From assembly GCA_023935145.1 (NCBI GenBank), contig CM043704.1, positions 96,001,873-96,065,872 on the forward strand: a DNA stretch of 64,000 nt, given 5' to 3'. The translations under genes were made by a program, and so were the position numbers. The notes beneath the pieces were generated by a model. That model worked only from the letters and a program-made list of their open reading frames with translations. It searched no databases and had not been told where the DNA came from. The DNA is from Bretschneidera sinensis. Lineage: Eukaryota > Streptophyta > Magnoliopsida > Brassicales > Akaniaceae. The first letter of the stretch is position 1. Every line of letters starts with the position of its first letter. This document shows positions 46,714-58,236 of the stretch, in pieces.

Positions 46714-48354
46714 TAAAGCATGTAAGCATAGTATGTCGAGGTAGAAATATAAAGTACCGGGGTTCTTTCTTGTTAACCTTGGGTAGGCTTCGAGCAAACA
46801 CAGAGGCAAAGAAATCTACATCTAAAGCTATAATATTTGTGAGTTGTTGGGAGAGGGAAACTGGTTTGAAAACCTTTGTCGTCATGTTTGTATGGTTTGA
46901 GGGTCAGTTATCCTGTTTTCAACTGAAATTGAGGATGTGTTTGGTTATCTGTAATTATGTGAGGTAGATTTCCCCTCTCTCTCTCTGGCCTTCTGTTTAT
47001 AAAATAGGGTTGTGTACAAACTGAACTTTTTTTAACCTATGAAAGAGATAGATACAGTGGTCTTTCCATGCATCTAGTGGTACTGGTGTTTCGAATTTCA
47101 GTAGTTGAAATTTAAGATTATGGCTAATTGCTCTATTCTACAAAATTTGCTAGATCAATGTTTTTTTGGTATTACTTGTATTGTTTAATGCAATTACACC
47201 AACGCTGCCTAGTGTTCAAAATATCACTTGTCACTAGTTATGATAGGACTTCGAAAAATTGTCGAATTGGACGAGATAAGCTGCAACTTTAATAGTGAAA
47301 AAAACAAGGTAAATTCTAAACAAAGAAGCTGAAAATTTCATGGTAAATTATCGGGAATTTCAAAAGGTATGAAAAGAAAATTCCGTTGCCGGGGCTTGAA
47401 CCCGGGTCTCTCGGGTGAGAGCCGAGTATCCTAACCAACTAGACTACAACGGATGGTGGACAAGGGCTTACCAATTATAATATATCTAATAAATGATAAC
47501 CAAATCTGTGGACCTTAAACGTTGAGAGATGGCCACCTGTCTTTTGGAGGTCATCCAATTGTTTTCTCACACCTATCTTGTTTTTTCGAAATGATTAGTG
47601 CGATATGGCGTGATATAGATACCTATAACTAAGCACCAATCTGTACAAGGTTTCTTCATCTGAAAAATATATCTTTCAAATGTATTGAAATGGTAAATTG
47701 ACTATTTTTTTTTTTAATCTATATTTAGTTTCGTTTCTATATTTCAGTGAAACTTTTAATTACAAGACGTCATCCCAACTTACCATGCCAAAACGGAAGC
47801 AGGAGTAAAAATTTAAAAGCGGTTTGCACGTGAAGTGCTTGCATGCTTTACGCAAGCATATATAGCTTAGGATGAGGGTGGGTAGGGTAGGACTAATGAG
47901 GTATGAAACCACTGAATTGCAAGTAGCATGGAAACTTGGGGTTGAAGGGAAAATGCAGTGCTTGTGCAGATTCAATTTCGTTTTCCTGGAATATTAGTTT
48001 TGCTCCACTCAACGCGTCAAATCCATTTTCCAATGTTAGGTGTCAATATGTTGCAATTTAAATGTTGGGGGTCCAAGTGCATTTATGCGAAACAAAATGA
48101 TGTATTTACCAAAAATTAATCCCATGGAGTGCTAATAACTAGGCTTCACTCATTAAACCAGGAACTAATTCCAAAACCTAGAAGAAATTAAGTGTTGGAT
48201 TACACCAAATACCTCTACGAATATGGGATTAAGAACAACATCTCTACAAGAATGCCATGCCTCCTAGAAGACCGTTTAAGTAACAACTCTTCTATTAATC
48301 TCACAAGGAAAATAGACCGTTTAACATCCCATATCCACCCAGGTTCCTTTTCCC
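46714..48354. other. Intergenic region between SHL and bS16 gene
   Basis: Contains the SHL 3' UTR, one tRNA-Glu gene (47381-47453, minus), and the 3' UTR of the minus-strand bS16 gene at its right end. No other gene or element is recognised. Confidence 0.5.
47381..47453 (-). tRNA. tRNA-Glu (anticodon CTC)
   Basis: On the minus strand the sequence folds into a full cloverleaf. The acceptor stem is TCCGTTG/CAACGGA with discriminator A (47381). The A box is TAGTCTAGTTGG, the anticodon stem CTCGG/CCGAG carries loop CTCTCAC with anticodon CTC, and the B box is GGTTCAAGCCC. It has no intron. A run of four T (47377-47380 on the complement) follows immediately and can serve as the Pol III terminator. 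It appears functional. Confidence 0.95.
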
Positions 48355-50863
48355 TCATTGGCTTTCGCCTGCACCATTGTCTTCATCGCCTTTAGGCTGA
48401 CCAGCATTACCTGGCTTCTCTGTATTCAAGATACGACCTGTCATAGGGTCAACAGGACGTGTGTCACGTGGTCCACCTTTCCGTCCCATTGCCACCATTG
48501 GAGGAGGGGGTAATAACCCAGCTCTAAAAAGGATCCGTTGAACTGGATCTGAGGGCTGAGCACCAACTGATAACCAGTACCTGCAGAAAGTAATGGAGAA
48601 TAAACAGGATAAAAAACAAAAGTATTGGGATATTTTGTTAGCATTTAATAAGGTAACTTATAAAGCTTATGAAACTTTTAAGTTTCGCGATTTTCCTTCT
48701 CTACTATAAAATTCATCAATGATTTATTTGTTTTCAGAGAGCTTAGAGAATAAACAGGATAAAAAACAAAAGTATTGGGATATTTTGTTAGCATTTAATA
48801 AGGTAACTTATAAAGCTTATGAAACTTTTAAGTTTCGCGATTTTCCTTCTCTACTATAAAATTCATCAATGATTTATTTGTTTTCAGAGAGCTTAGAGAA
48901 TAAACAGGATAAAAAACAAAAGTATTGGGATATTTTGTTAGCATTTAATAAGGTAACTTATAAAGCTTATGAAACTTTTAAGTTTCGCGATTTTCCTTCT
49001 CTACTATAAAATTCATCAATGATTTATTTGTTTTCAGAGAGCTTACAGAATACACAAGTAAAGGAAAGACATGTTTTCGAACACTGAATTACAAAATATG
49101 CATTAATGCATGAGAAGGCATTGATCATACTATTGCAGATCATAAAAATATTCTCTGAAGAAGCATTCCAACTCCTTCAACAATTACATGAATTTGAAGC
49201 AATTAGTTCCATATTGAAGCAACCATGGATTTACTCCAGGTATAGATCAAGTAATCCAACAATTTTGAATTTACAAAAATATCTATAGACACTTCTTTCC
49301 AAATTCAAACAGATAAGTCTAAAGCATTGCTTAAAAAACAATGAAATATAATCACCATGGGAAAAAGGAGAAACTTCGAGCCAGACCAAGCAAATGCCGG
49401 AAGGAAGGGACACTGTCTAGGACCATAGTTAAGAACAGTGATAACAAAGGGCCAAAGATACTGTTTTTGTCCATTTGAGATGGTTGATTTCAAAGCTTAA
49501 AGAGGAAAAAGATATTAATAAAAACCCATAAAAGATGAAGAAGAAAGAAGAGAGTAGAGAAAAATATGGATCCATGCTGGACTTCATGCTCATGTACCAC
49601 TCTTGATCTCTTAACTCTCAAGTGCTAACAGATTTTAAGCACGGGCCACTTGAGTTAAACTTTCTAAAACAAAGGGATTTATCTTTCTGCAGACAAATCA
49701 TAAGGTACTTTTTTTGCCTTAAAAAAATTATATGTGAGTTATCGATTAACAAATATCAAATAAATATATATTCAAATGCAGTAAATGACAAAAAAATATA
49801 AGTACATACATGAACTTCGGAAAAGAAAAGCATAATAAAGGCTTACTTCACTCTGTCAAACTTAAGACCCATTCTTTTACCCCCATCTTGACCTGTAAAA
49901 TCGGTAATATGATTAATAAATCAATAAAAAATAGTAAATAAAAGTAAAAGAATAGGAAACCATTATTATTAGAAAGCACAGGGAGAGGGAAATGCCTCCA
50001 CAAAACTTTCATTGTCAAGCAAATTTTATCATTTTTCTTCCCTATTTCTCTTTCTTTTAAAATTGAATGAATCTTTGTATATCTTGTTGATCTTGTTGAT
50101 TTCAATGTAAATAAATGAATAACTCAGTGAAGTCTGTTTTTTGGGTTGTTCCAAGTAATAGTAAAACTAAGATTCAAAAGTTTCTATATGGTTCCCTTCC
50201 CACCAACTTCTCAGCAACCAAACAGTTACATTCTGCCTTGAAACTTAACTAAATGGAAGTAAAAGAGGATGACACTATTATTACTAGAGCCATTTTGTTG
50301 CTTCCATAGCCATTGCACTCAACCGTACATTACAACTTGCAAGGCCTTGTAAGCAACAAAACAGCTCCGTCATAATCCATGTCCATGATAAATATAATAT
50401 CAAACCTTAATTTAGCGTTATTTCCATCATCAAATGATGAAAAGATCACATCAAACACTCAAAACAGTAATGCAACGAAGGTTCCTTTTCTCTCAGGCCC
50501 ACGCCAAGATTCCAAATTTCATTTCCCATTTGGTTCACAGTATTTTCTCATCAAATCAGATTCTTAATGAAGGAAATTTGCACGAGTGTAATGGACCCAA
50601 ATCAAAGTACAACCAAAATCAACACGCACTACAAGCCGAAACTGAAACAATAGATTCACATAAACATTATATACACATACGTACGTGTGCAGTGAATGAG
50701 GCGGAGAGAGAGAGAGAGAGAGAGATGGACCTGGCAATGGATTGTAGTAACCTAAGACCTCGAGATGCTTGCCATCTCTAGGGGATCTGCTATCAGCAGC
50801 CATGACCCGATAAAATGGCTTGTTTTTGCACCCGAACCTTGACAATCGGAGCCTCACCACCAT
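48355..50863 (-). CDS. RPS16: Ribosomal protein bS16, organellar (nuclear-encoded)
   Basis: Small-subunit protein of plastid and/or mitochondrial ribosomes. Three exons on the minus strand: 50731-50863, 49847-49892, 48355-48580, giving 134 residues. It starts [20 protein letters not shown], followed by [47 protein letters not shown] and a plant-specific C-terminal extension ([19 protein letters not shown]). This closely fits the nuclear bS16 of plants such as At4g34620. There is no obvious separate transit peptide, which is usual for this family where the N-terminus itself serves in targeting. A CT dinucleotide run starts 7 bases inside intron 1. Intron 2 holds three identical 150-bp repeats. 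A leader intron (about 50869-51121) is likely from GCAG|GTATCT and TTGCAG signals. Confidence 0.92.
48596..49045. repeat. Three identical 150-bp tandem repeats in bS16 intron 2
   Basis: Copies at 48596-48745, 48746-48895 and 48896-49045 read the same at every base I compared. The unit begins GAGAATAAACAGGAT and ends TTTTCAGAGAGCTTA. The lack of divergence points to a very recent duplication, or an assembly effect. The array lies 15 bases upstream (in gene direction) of the exon 3 acceptor, so it lengthens the intron end without touching the splice site. Confidence 0.95.
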
Positions 50864-52479
50864 TTTTATCTGCAACAATCTTACTTCCTAAACCTATTAG
50901 ACAAAAAAAAAACAATAAAATTGTCACAATCAAACAACCATCTGCTAGGGTTTAGGGTTTTGGTTTATTAGCTACTAATTCTCTTCTTTCGGCAACTGGT
51001 ACCACTACCGCATATATTCAATGTAAAATCTTCGGCAGAATATGCAGATATCAACAGCAATCGTGAAACAGAAATCAAATCAATAATCACCAGTAGCAAG
51101 GGACAAAAGAGAGAAGAGATACCTGCTGATGATAGAAGGGAAGAATAAGAGAGATTGGGGAAAGCATTTTAAGATTTAGATTTGGGCTTTTTTGCCCAGT
51201 AAGATGGAAGCCCAACGCTTGGTTCTTTTATAACCCAAGGATTTGTCCCATTAATCAAAGCGTTCAAAACATCACAAAATCCTCCAATGAAATTTTGGTT
51301 TAATGGTTAAATAATTAAAGAAGAAGTTGTGGGATGACAGTCTCACCGTTTGACTTTTATCGTTGTGTAAGTAATTTATTGATTTATATATTAATTATTT
51401 TTTTTATTTTAAATAAATAATGTGATAATATTATAGATTTTTATATTGATTATATAATAATATTGTAAGCTTATATTGCGACAAAATCAATTATTACACT
51501 TATATATAGCATAAAAAAACACAGATAAAAGATATGCATAATTTATCCTGAAAAATTGCTTCCAAGGGTATGTTTGGATTCTGCTATGTGTAATTTATCA
51601 TGGAAAATTGCTTTAAAATATATGTTTGGAATTTGAAAAAATTGAAGCAAATAAAAATTTAGAGAACTTTTTTTTTTTTTTAAATCATATGAAATTATTT
51701 CTTTATTTAATCTTGTTAAATTATGAAACATAAATAGAAAAAAGAAATTGTTTTTCAATATTCCTTTCAGCTATCCTTTCTTTCAAAATTTCTAAAATCC
51801 AAACGCAACGTAGTGAATCAGATTATGCTTTTTGAAAGAACTATAAATATACAATTTCTTATGAAATGCTTTAGTGAAAAAATTGATTTGGCATATCAGT
51901 AAGATTTGTGATATTAAAAAATGTTTTTGAGTTTTATACTTGCTTTAGATTTGTAAAGCCTTCTTTTTTCTTTTCAGTTTCAAGGTAGTTCATATGTTAT
52001 TGCTTCAAGATAGAGTTGTGATATGGACTGAGAGGATAAAAGTAAATTAAGGATGTCTTATCAGAAAAGAAAAAAAAAGTACAATTAGAAATGGATTCAG
52101 GGTTGTGGAAAAAGAGAAATCTCAACAGATTAGAGAATTAAGTGGATAAAAATAATTTTTTTTTTGTTTTTTTAAAAAATAAAATAAGTAGATTAACCCA
52201 CATACCCATCAAAGAGCATTGAGCTCAGCACATAAAATAAATTTGGAATAGTCTCCACCACATCTACGGAGCTGAAACTAAAGACCACTTAAGTACAATA
52301 AAAACCTAAATTTAGCACCATCAAACACTTATAGGAAACTCAAACTCAAACATTTCTAACGAGATAGATAAGAATAAATTCCCACCATCAAAATCGTCAT
52401 TTGATTGTATTTTGGGAATTTATTCAAATTGGTTATACAAAAATAAGAGCAGAAGACCGCAAAAAAAATTCCATCGTGC
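50864..52479. other. Upstream region of bS16 and downstream region of PAP gene
   Basis: The left 300 bases hold the bS16 leader with its probable intron and promoter (minus). Around 51560-51810 the ends GGTATGTTTGGATT and AATCCAAACGCAAC are partly inverted, which suggests a degenerate hAT-like MITE. The remainder is AT-rich and includes the 3' UTR of the minus-strand PAP gene. Confidence 0.4.
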
Positions 52480-55400
52480 TTATGTAGTCCTAGAATCATC
52501 AATTGGATGCCAATGTCTGTTGAAAAACCACATGGTATCCGCTTCAACAGCATATCCATCTTGATTACGGTGCCAACCATAGTAAGCATGCGTTCGGTTC
52601 TTAATATCGAAAATGGCATGACCGAAACTGGCGTCACGATAAGCCGAGTACTCTGGCTGTGGCTCTGACATGCTGTAAACCACACAAACAATACATTAGT
52701 ATTTCACAATGGCAACATATTGATAACAAATCTATAAAAGAAAGCACAATTTTGTAATGTAATGATCTTTACTTGGTAGCTAAGCCTTCAAGATTTCCAC
52801 CATCACCAATGGTTATGTATACAGGCGCTGATTGATCTTTTACAGGAGAGCAAAGACCATTTATGATATTGTATGCAACGTTCGATACACGTTCCTGTTA
52901 TGTCATAGATTCAAAGTCAAGTGACACTAGAACAAATTGAACTATTGGTGAAAACAGAGAATGCTGAATGAATACATAAATTATATATAGGCATTCATTG
53001 GAAAAGAAAGAAAAAAAAATTCTATATATAGACATTAGACACACATAGGTCGAAATTCAATTAGGTATCAAAAACAGAGAAAACAAAAGGTGGGAAGAAT
53101 GAAGAGGAGAGGATGGAGAAGATGGAAAAACAAGAAGATTGATGTTTTCCATCATGTGTTTGGAAGATGATGGAAAAATGAGAAGAAAGAAGGAAAAGAC
53201 AAGAAAAAAAAACTCATTTTAGCTTCCCCTCTCTAATTCTCTTCATTTGAAAGGATTGCGATTTGTACATGTGAGAAGAAAACGTCAGTTCTCTCACTTT
53301 TCTTTCCTACCAAACGATAGAGAAGTGCTCTTCACTCACTTTTCTTTCCTCTTCCTCTTCCTTCCTCCTACTTTTCCTCTCTAACAATCACAAAGAGAAG
53401 CATATCTTGTTTAGTCCCCCACCCCACCCCAGCAAGACGCGCGCACTCTAATTTCAATGATGTTGAAGTTTTTTATTGTCAAATGCAAACTTCAGGGGGA
53501 TAAAAAATAATTTATCAGAGACAAATACTGCAGAACCTGAAAATATTTAAGGAACACTTACAGATCGTTCATAGGCATGGACATGACCAGCAAATACCAC
53601 ATCAACTTTGTATTGCACAAACCATGGTTCATACATCACCCTCATGGTTTCTCCTTCCATATAATGATAGTTGTAGCTATTGTACCATGGAGAATGCATA
53701 AGAACAATCAACCATGGTGTCTCACTCCGGTTAACTTTTGGCAGCTCCTCTTCTAGCCATATATACTGAGGAGTGTACGTACCTGGGAAGAAATGAAGGG
53801 GAAAAAAAGGTGAAATGATGAATAATGGGTACATATGTATCTAGAGAATCAATTCATAGTAATAAAATTTGTTAAAAGATTCTTATAATCCTTACCGTAT
53901 GCCGAGTATGAGGACAAGACTATGATGTATGCTGAAGCTCTCTTTATCGAATACCAAAAGGGAGCAGTACTCTTTGATGATTGATAAGGAGTGTGATAAC
54001 GATGAGTGTAAGGCTTAAAAGGTTTGTTTTCACCCTGCGACATAAATATAATTCATTTTTTAGAGTTGCCAAAATTAGGTAGAATCAACAAAGGATAACA
54101 TGCTTGAGCTATACTATACTCCATTGATTCAAAAACCACAGCCAATAAACAGCAATCTTCAATTACTTTCCTAGGCTCCTTATGCCCCCTTTGTTTTTAG
54201 TAGGTACAAAGTCAAATGTAGTTCTTGGTTAGTTAATGGATCAATATTCCACAGAGGTGGAAAACAGAGAACAAAGTAGCACTTAGGAATTAAATTATGG
54301 TGTTTTACAAGTGAGCTCATACGAATAAAGGTAAATGCAACTCTTTCAGAGCTTCCTGCCCCTAGGGCATTGTGAAATAGCATCATAGTTATATAGTATA
54401 ATAACCTCAACAAGAACCATATTTCAAATGATGAAATAAATAGTGAAATCTGAAGGAAAAAAAAAACATATCACAAAGATCGAAACCACATTGTCCAGAA
54501 ATTGCAACAGGAATCGAAGCAAATCTCAGTAAACAGATATTATAGAACAGATAATTTTACAGACTTAATGAGCATCATATTTGACTTAACAATGAAAAAT
54601 CTAGAAATACTCACAATTTCTGGGGCAAAGTCGATTTCGTGATTCCCTGCAGTCCATATCCATGGTTGATAAGCAGTGCTTCTCTCAACAAACCGTCCCC
54701 ATGTATCCCATCTAACATTGTCATGGTTAGGATAGTTATCTGCATAAGAAAGATCCCCAACAAACAACACTGTTTCTCCTTTCGTTGGGTTTAATTCATA
54801 ATGAGTAAGTGTCTTGTTCGAATCAAAACTCTGACCAAGATCCCCTGCAAACAATGTCCCATAGTAAGATGTGAGTACACATAAACATCTCAAACATGAA
54901 ACATGCCTGCATAACATCCACCAATACAAATTCACATAAATGCTCATTTTACCAATCAAATTGAAGTTTAGGGAGAAAGTAAGGAAGCCCCAAACTATAA
55001 ATATACCTGAGTATAATGCCACTAGCTTAATCAAATCTTAAATCATTAGCATCTTTCACTTACCAATGAGACCAAATGTGTATGGGACATCAGGACCAAC
55101 TTCAGGAGGAGTTACAAACCAGAATTTTCGCATAGTGTGACCAACCCCAACCACATAGTAATATTTGGTGTTGAACTGCCCAGAAATTGAATAAGCAGAC
55201 AAAGAAACACAAAATTCATTTCAATTCACAATTCAAATTCCCCAATTAACTCCAAGCAACAAAAAGAGGAACAAGAAAATAACTTATATCATGTAGAACA
55301 TAACGCAGAGGAATTATGAATTCACCAGTGCACATGAAACAATTAAATTCAACAATAAATGGATAAAAAAGAATCCAAATTCACCTCCAATTTTCTAATG

Positions 55401-56336
55401 GTACAGTGGTGAATATAACCAGAAGTGTAATTGTAGAATCTGTAGGTAGTAACTTTGCCTTCAGCCTTCTCTTTCTCCTTGCTATTTTCTTTCCAGTAAA
55501 ACACTGTATTTGAGCCTGGCTCATCCTCAGTCACCCATGACACTATAACTGCTCTCCCCACATGATCTCCTTGTGTTATATGAACCTTAATTCAAAAATC
55601 CAGAACCAAAAATCAAGTCTGAAAATTATATTCAAATAATTAAAGAAAAAAACCCCACTAATTATCTAATCTTATCTAAACGAGTGCCAAAATATAAACT
55701 TAATCATAAGCTTGAATGAGAAACATCCTAAGCTTGAATGAGAAATATCCCACATAAAAGGACAAAGCACATAGTTGAAATCTAACACAAATTAATGAAC
55801 AAACATAATAGTTTCTGTTAGTTTTTATGTTTATCTTACGGGTTTAGTAGTTAGTTACCACTACGTCTGTAAACACCTTTTATTCTGGGTTCTGTTATTT
55901 GATGATTTGGTATTTTCAGCACGTTTTAAGAGTTGTTTAGACGTAGGTTATTTTCACGTTTGTTCAGTTATTTCTATTTGCTCTGTATGGCTATATAATA
56001 GCCAAGTTTGTTATTCAATTAAGTTAAGTTGATTTCCTCCGGTTTCATCTATACTCATTATTCAGCTTATATTTTCTAACAGCTTCATGGCTGAAAAAAC
56101 AAGGAAAGACGAACAAATATGAAATAACAAGGAGAACAGTGGGAAAAAAATACCTGCTGAGGGGCATTATAGCCAGGAGGGACATCAAAGACATCACTGT
56201 CAAGAGGCATATCAACAGTTTTCTCCACTTTCCTCACAAAACTACTTGTTTTACCTCCGGTACATAATACTGCCGCATTCAAGACCAAACCCAAAACGAA
56301 AACAACAAACAAAAAAGAAGATCCTAATATACCCAT
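52480..56336 (-). CDS. PAP10: Purple acid phosphatase (PAP10-like), with a one-base frameshift in exon 7
   Basis: Secreted Fe-Zn/Mn phosphatase that releases Pi from organic esters. Eight exons (minus): 56154-56336, 55385-55585, 55064-55175, 54615-54844, 53896-54034, 53562-53782, 52773-52895, 52480-52672. A signal peptide ([18 protein letters not shown]) precedes [21 protein letters not shown]. All five metal-binding blocks are present: [21 protein letters not shown] and GHVHAYERS. Exon 7 is 123 nt where 122 keeps the frame: an extra base in the T-run 52860-52863 shifts the frame after NVAYNII and reaches a stop soon after. Without it the product would be 466 aa, the length of AtPAP10/12. Either a sequencing slip or an early null allele. 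The start was chosen at 56336, in line with the family; a longer in-frame ATG exists at 56384. Confidence 0.88.
53085..53398 (-). mobile_element. Dispersed MITE-like repeat in PAP intron 6
   Basis: The reverse complement of this stretch (TTAGAGAGGAAAAGTAGGAGG, then AGAGGAAAGAAAAGTGAGTG and a CAATCC...GAAGCTAAA segment) matches the repeat in BGAL intron 5 (35244-35490). The left end GGAGAGGATGGAGAAGATGG pairs with the right pyrimidine-rich end as imperfect inverted repeats. It encodes nothing. Confidence 0.55.
55816..56081. mobile_element. Solo LTR in PAP intron 1
   Basis: A 266-bp stretch begins TGTTAG and ends CTAACA. It contains a TATA-like TATATAATAG near 55992 and is flanked by near-identical 5-mers GTTTC (55811-55815) and GCTTC (56082-56086). 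Ends, length and TSD fit a solo LTR left by recombination of a small Copia/TRIM-type element. There is no internal sequence, PBS or PPT. Confidence 0.6.
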
Positions 56337-57115
56337 CTTGATCTTATCCTGCAAAACCCAACACCGCTTTCTGTTCTTCTTCATTGTATTTATATGGGGA
56401 AAGATGGCATTATGAGAAAAATACGGGGAATATTCAGCTCTTTAGACGAATAATACAAATTAGATGTCAACTCTTTTGAATGCTAAGAGGAACGGGTTTC
56501 TCTTTGTTTTGAATTAGATGGCATGTGAAGAATTAATTACTACTTACAAGAAGAAGAAAAAAATACTCTTTACAATATTATTATTGTTTTCGGGGAAAAT
56601 AAGTTGACTTTTAAATAAAAATATAAACTTTAGTCCAAAAAATGAAAGGCAATTGTGGAGTATACTAAATTGTTCGACTATTGTGGAGTTGTGTAGCCTT
56701 GCGTGTCGGAGGAAATGGGCGGGTATAATTAAAAAGGGTAATTGTGGTATTTCATATATTTTAGGGTAAATTATGGTACTTCTGATAGTATTGTAGTCAA
56801 GATGCAATTTCGTTGTAAGTTGAAACTACCACCATGTGATGGTTAATGTCGTTTGTTGATTGATCAACACCGTGTGACATTATGATTAACGTTCATATCA
56901 ATTTAAGAAGGCATGGATTTCTGTGATATTCTTTTTTTTGGCAGTAGCAATTAATCAGTATTCATCAAATTTCGGCATACTCAAATTTGATCAATATTAG
57001 CTTGGGTAAAAAATAAAAATACCCTTGAGTTTATATAGAAATTATACTTTCATTATTTTAGTTTGAAAATAGACATTTATATCCCTCAAACTCTCCGATT
57101 ATTAGTTATTAAACA
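56337..57115. other. PAP promoter region up to the gag element
   Basis: This AT-rich stretch lies upstream of the minus-strand PAP start codon and should contain its promoter and 5' UTR. No P1BS-type or other phosphate-response element was confirmed by eye. It ends at the TSD (57111-57115) of the LTR retrotransposon. No gene is seen. Confidence 0.4.
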
Positions 57116-57802
57116 TGTTAATGCCGCTAGCTGTTGGTGCTGACGTGGCCTGGGTGAGAGCGTGACCTGGATGTTGGCGTGGCTTGGGTGAGGACGCGGC
57201 CTGGTCTTGCACAAGGAACATGGGTGAACTGAAGACCCTCAGAAGGAGGGGAGGAGGAGACCTCCGAGGGCGCTCCGAAGCTTAAGTTAGCTTAAGTTTA
57301 AAGGAGAAACTGATGGCTCGAAAGAAACCGAGGGCTTTAAGCAGTTGGAGTGTATGTGCAAATGTGTATGAATGAATCAGTGAAGTCCATACCTTGGCCC
57401 ATTTATAGTCGTCTGCTGGTGGGGAGGGTATGATTACAAGCTCAGGAGAAAGGGCGTTGTAGGGTGGCTGCAGGTCGTAGGGCGGCTGCAGGGCTGCGGA
57501 CGTAGGCGGTCGTAGGGCGGCGTGGAGCGGCTGCATATGTAGGCGGTTATAGGGTGGCGCGGAGCGGCTGCGGGGCGGTGCGCGCAGAGGGGGGCCTAGG
57601 TGTAGGTTTGTTGGGCCGTTCTCTATTAGGCTGGAGAGTCACTAGGCTGGAGAGTATATTGGGCCAGAGCGTCTACTGGGCCGATCATTGGGCCGGAGTG
57701 TCCATTGAGTCGGAGCATTCAACCGGCCCTGGAGCTTATTTGGGTTGGAGTATTCTGTTGGGCCTGAGGCTCACTTGGGCTTGAGTATCTTGGGCCATAT
57801 CA
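57116..57802 (-). repeat. 3' LTR of the gag-only element
   Basis: 687 bp, homologous to 61102-61798 along its length. On the minus strand it starts TGATATGG and ends GGCATTAACA. Its outer edge carries the AAACA duplication and its inner edge the polypurine tract. Confidence 0.9.
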
Positions 57803-57900
57803 CAGGCCTCCCACTTCTTTGAGTGCATTTATGTGCTTGAGGAAGTATTGTGTGGCACAGGCTTTTGATGGGATTTAGAGAAACTGGTCGAGCATTTGAT

Positions 57901-58236
57901 AATCAGCTCAAACGCAGGGACTTGGAGAAACTTGGCCGTGTGTTTGACAATCAGCTCAAACGCAGGGACTTGGAGAAATCTGGCCCTGCGTTTGACAATC
58001 AGCTCAAACGCAGGGATATGGAGAAATCTGGCCCTACGTTTGACAATCAGCTCAAACGCAGGGACATGGAGAAATCTAGCCCTGTATTTGACAATCAGCT
58101 CAAACGCAGGGACTTGGAGAAATCTGGCCCTGCGTTTGACAATCAACTCAAACGCAGGGACATGGAGAAATCTGGCCCTGTGTTTGACAATCAGCTCAAA
58201 CGCAGGGACTTGGCGAAACTTGGCCGAGTGTTTGAC
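57901..58236. repeat. Seven 48-bp tandem repeats with a 12-bp hairpin each
   Basis: Units start at 57901 and recur every 48 bases to 58236. Each contains an inverted repeat, clearest at 57984-58015: CCCTGCGTTTGA, loop CAATCAGC, TCAAACGCAGGG. Because 48 is divisible by three, long open frames run through the array on both strands; they are repeat artefacts rather than genes. Confidence 0.9.

Noticed and set aside
56337..56384. Longer PAP N-terminus starting at 56384
   Set aside because: It would place 16 polar residues before the signal peptide; family members start at the equivalent of 56336.
57901..58236. CRISPR-like regular repeats
   Set aside because: Repeats are contiguous with no unique spacers and lie inside a plant LTR retrotransposon.
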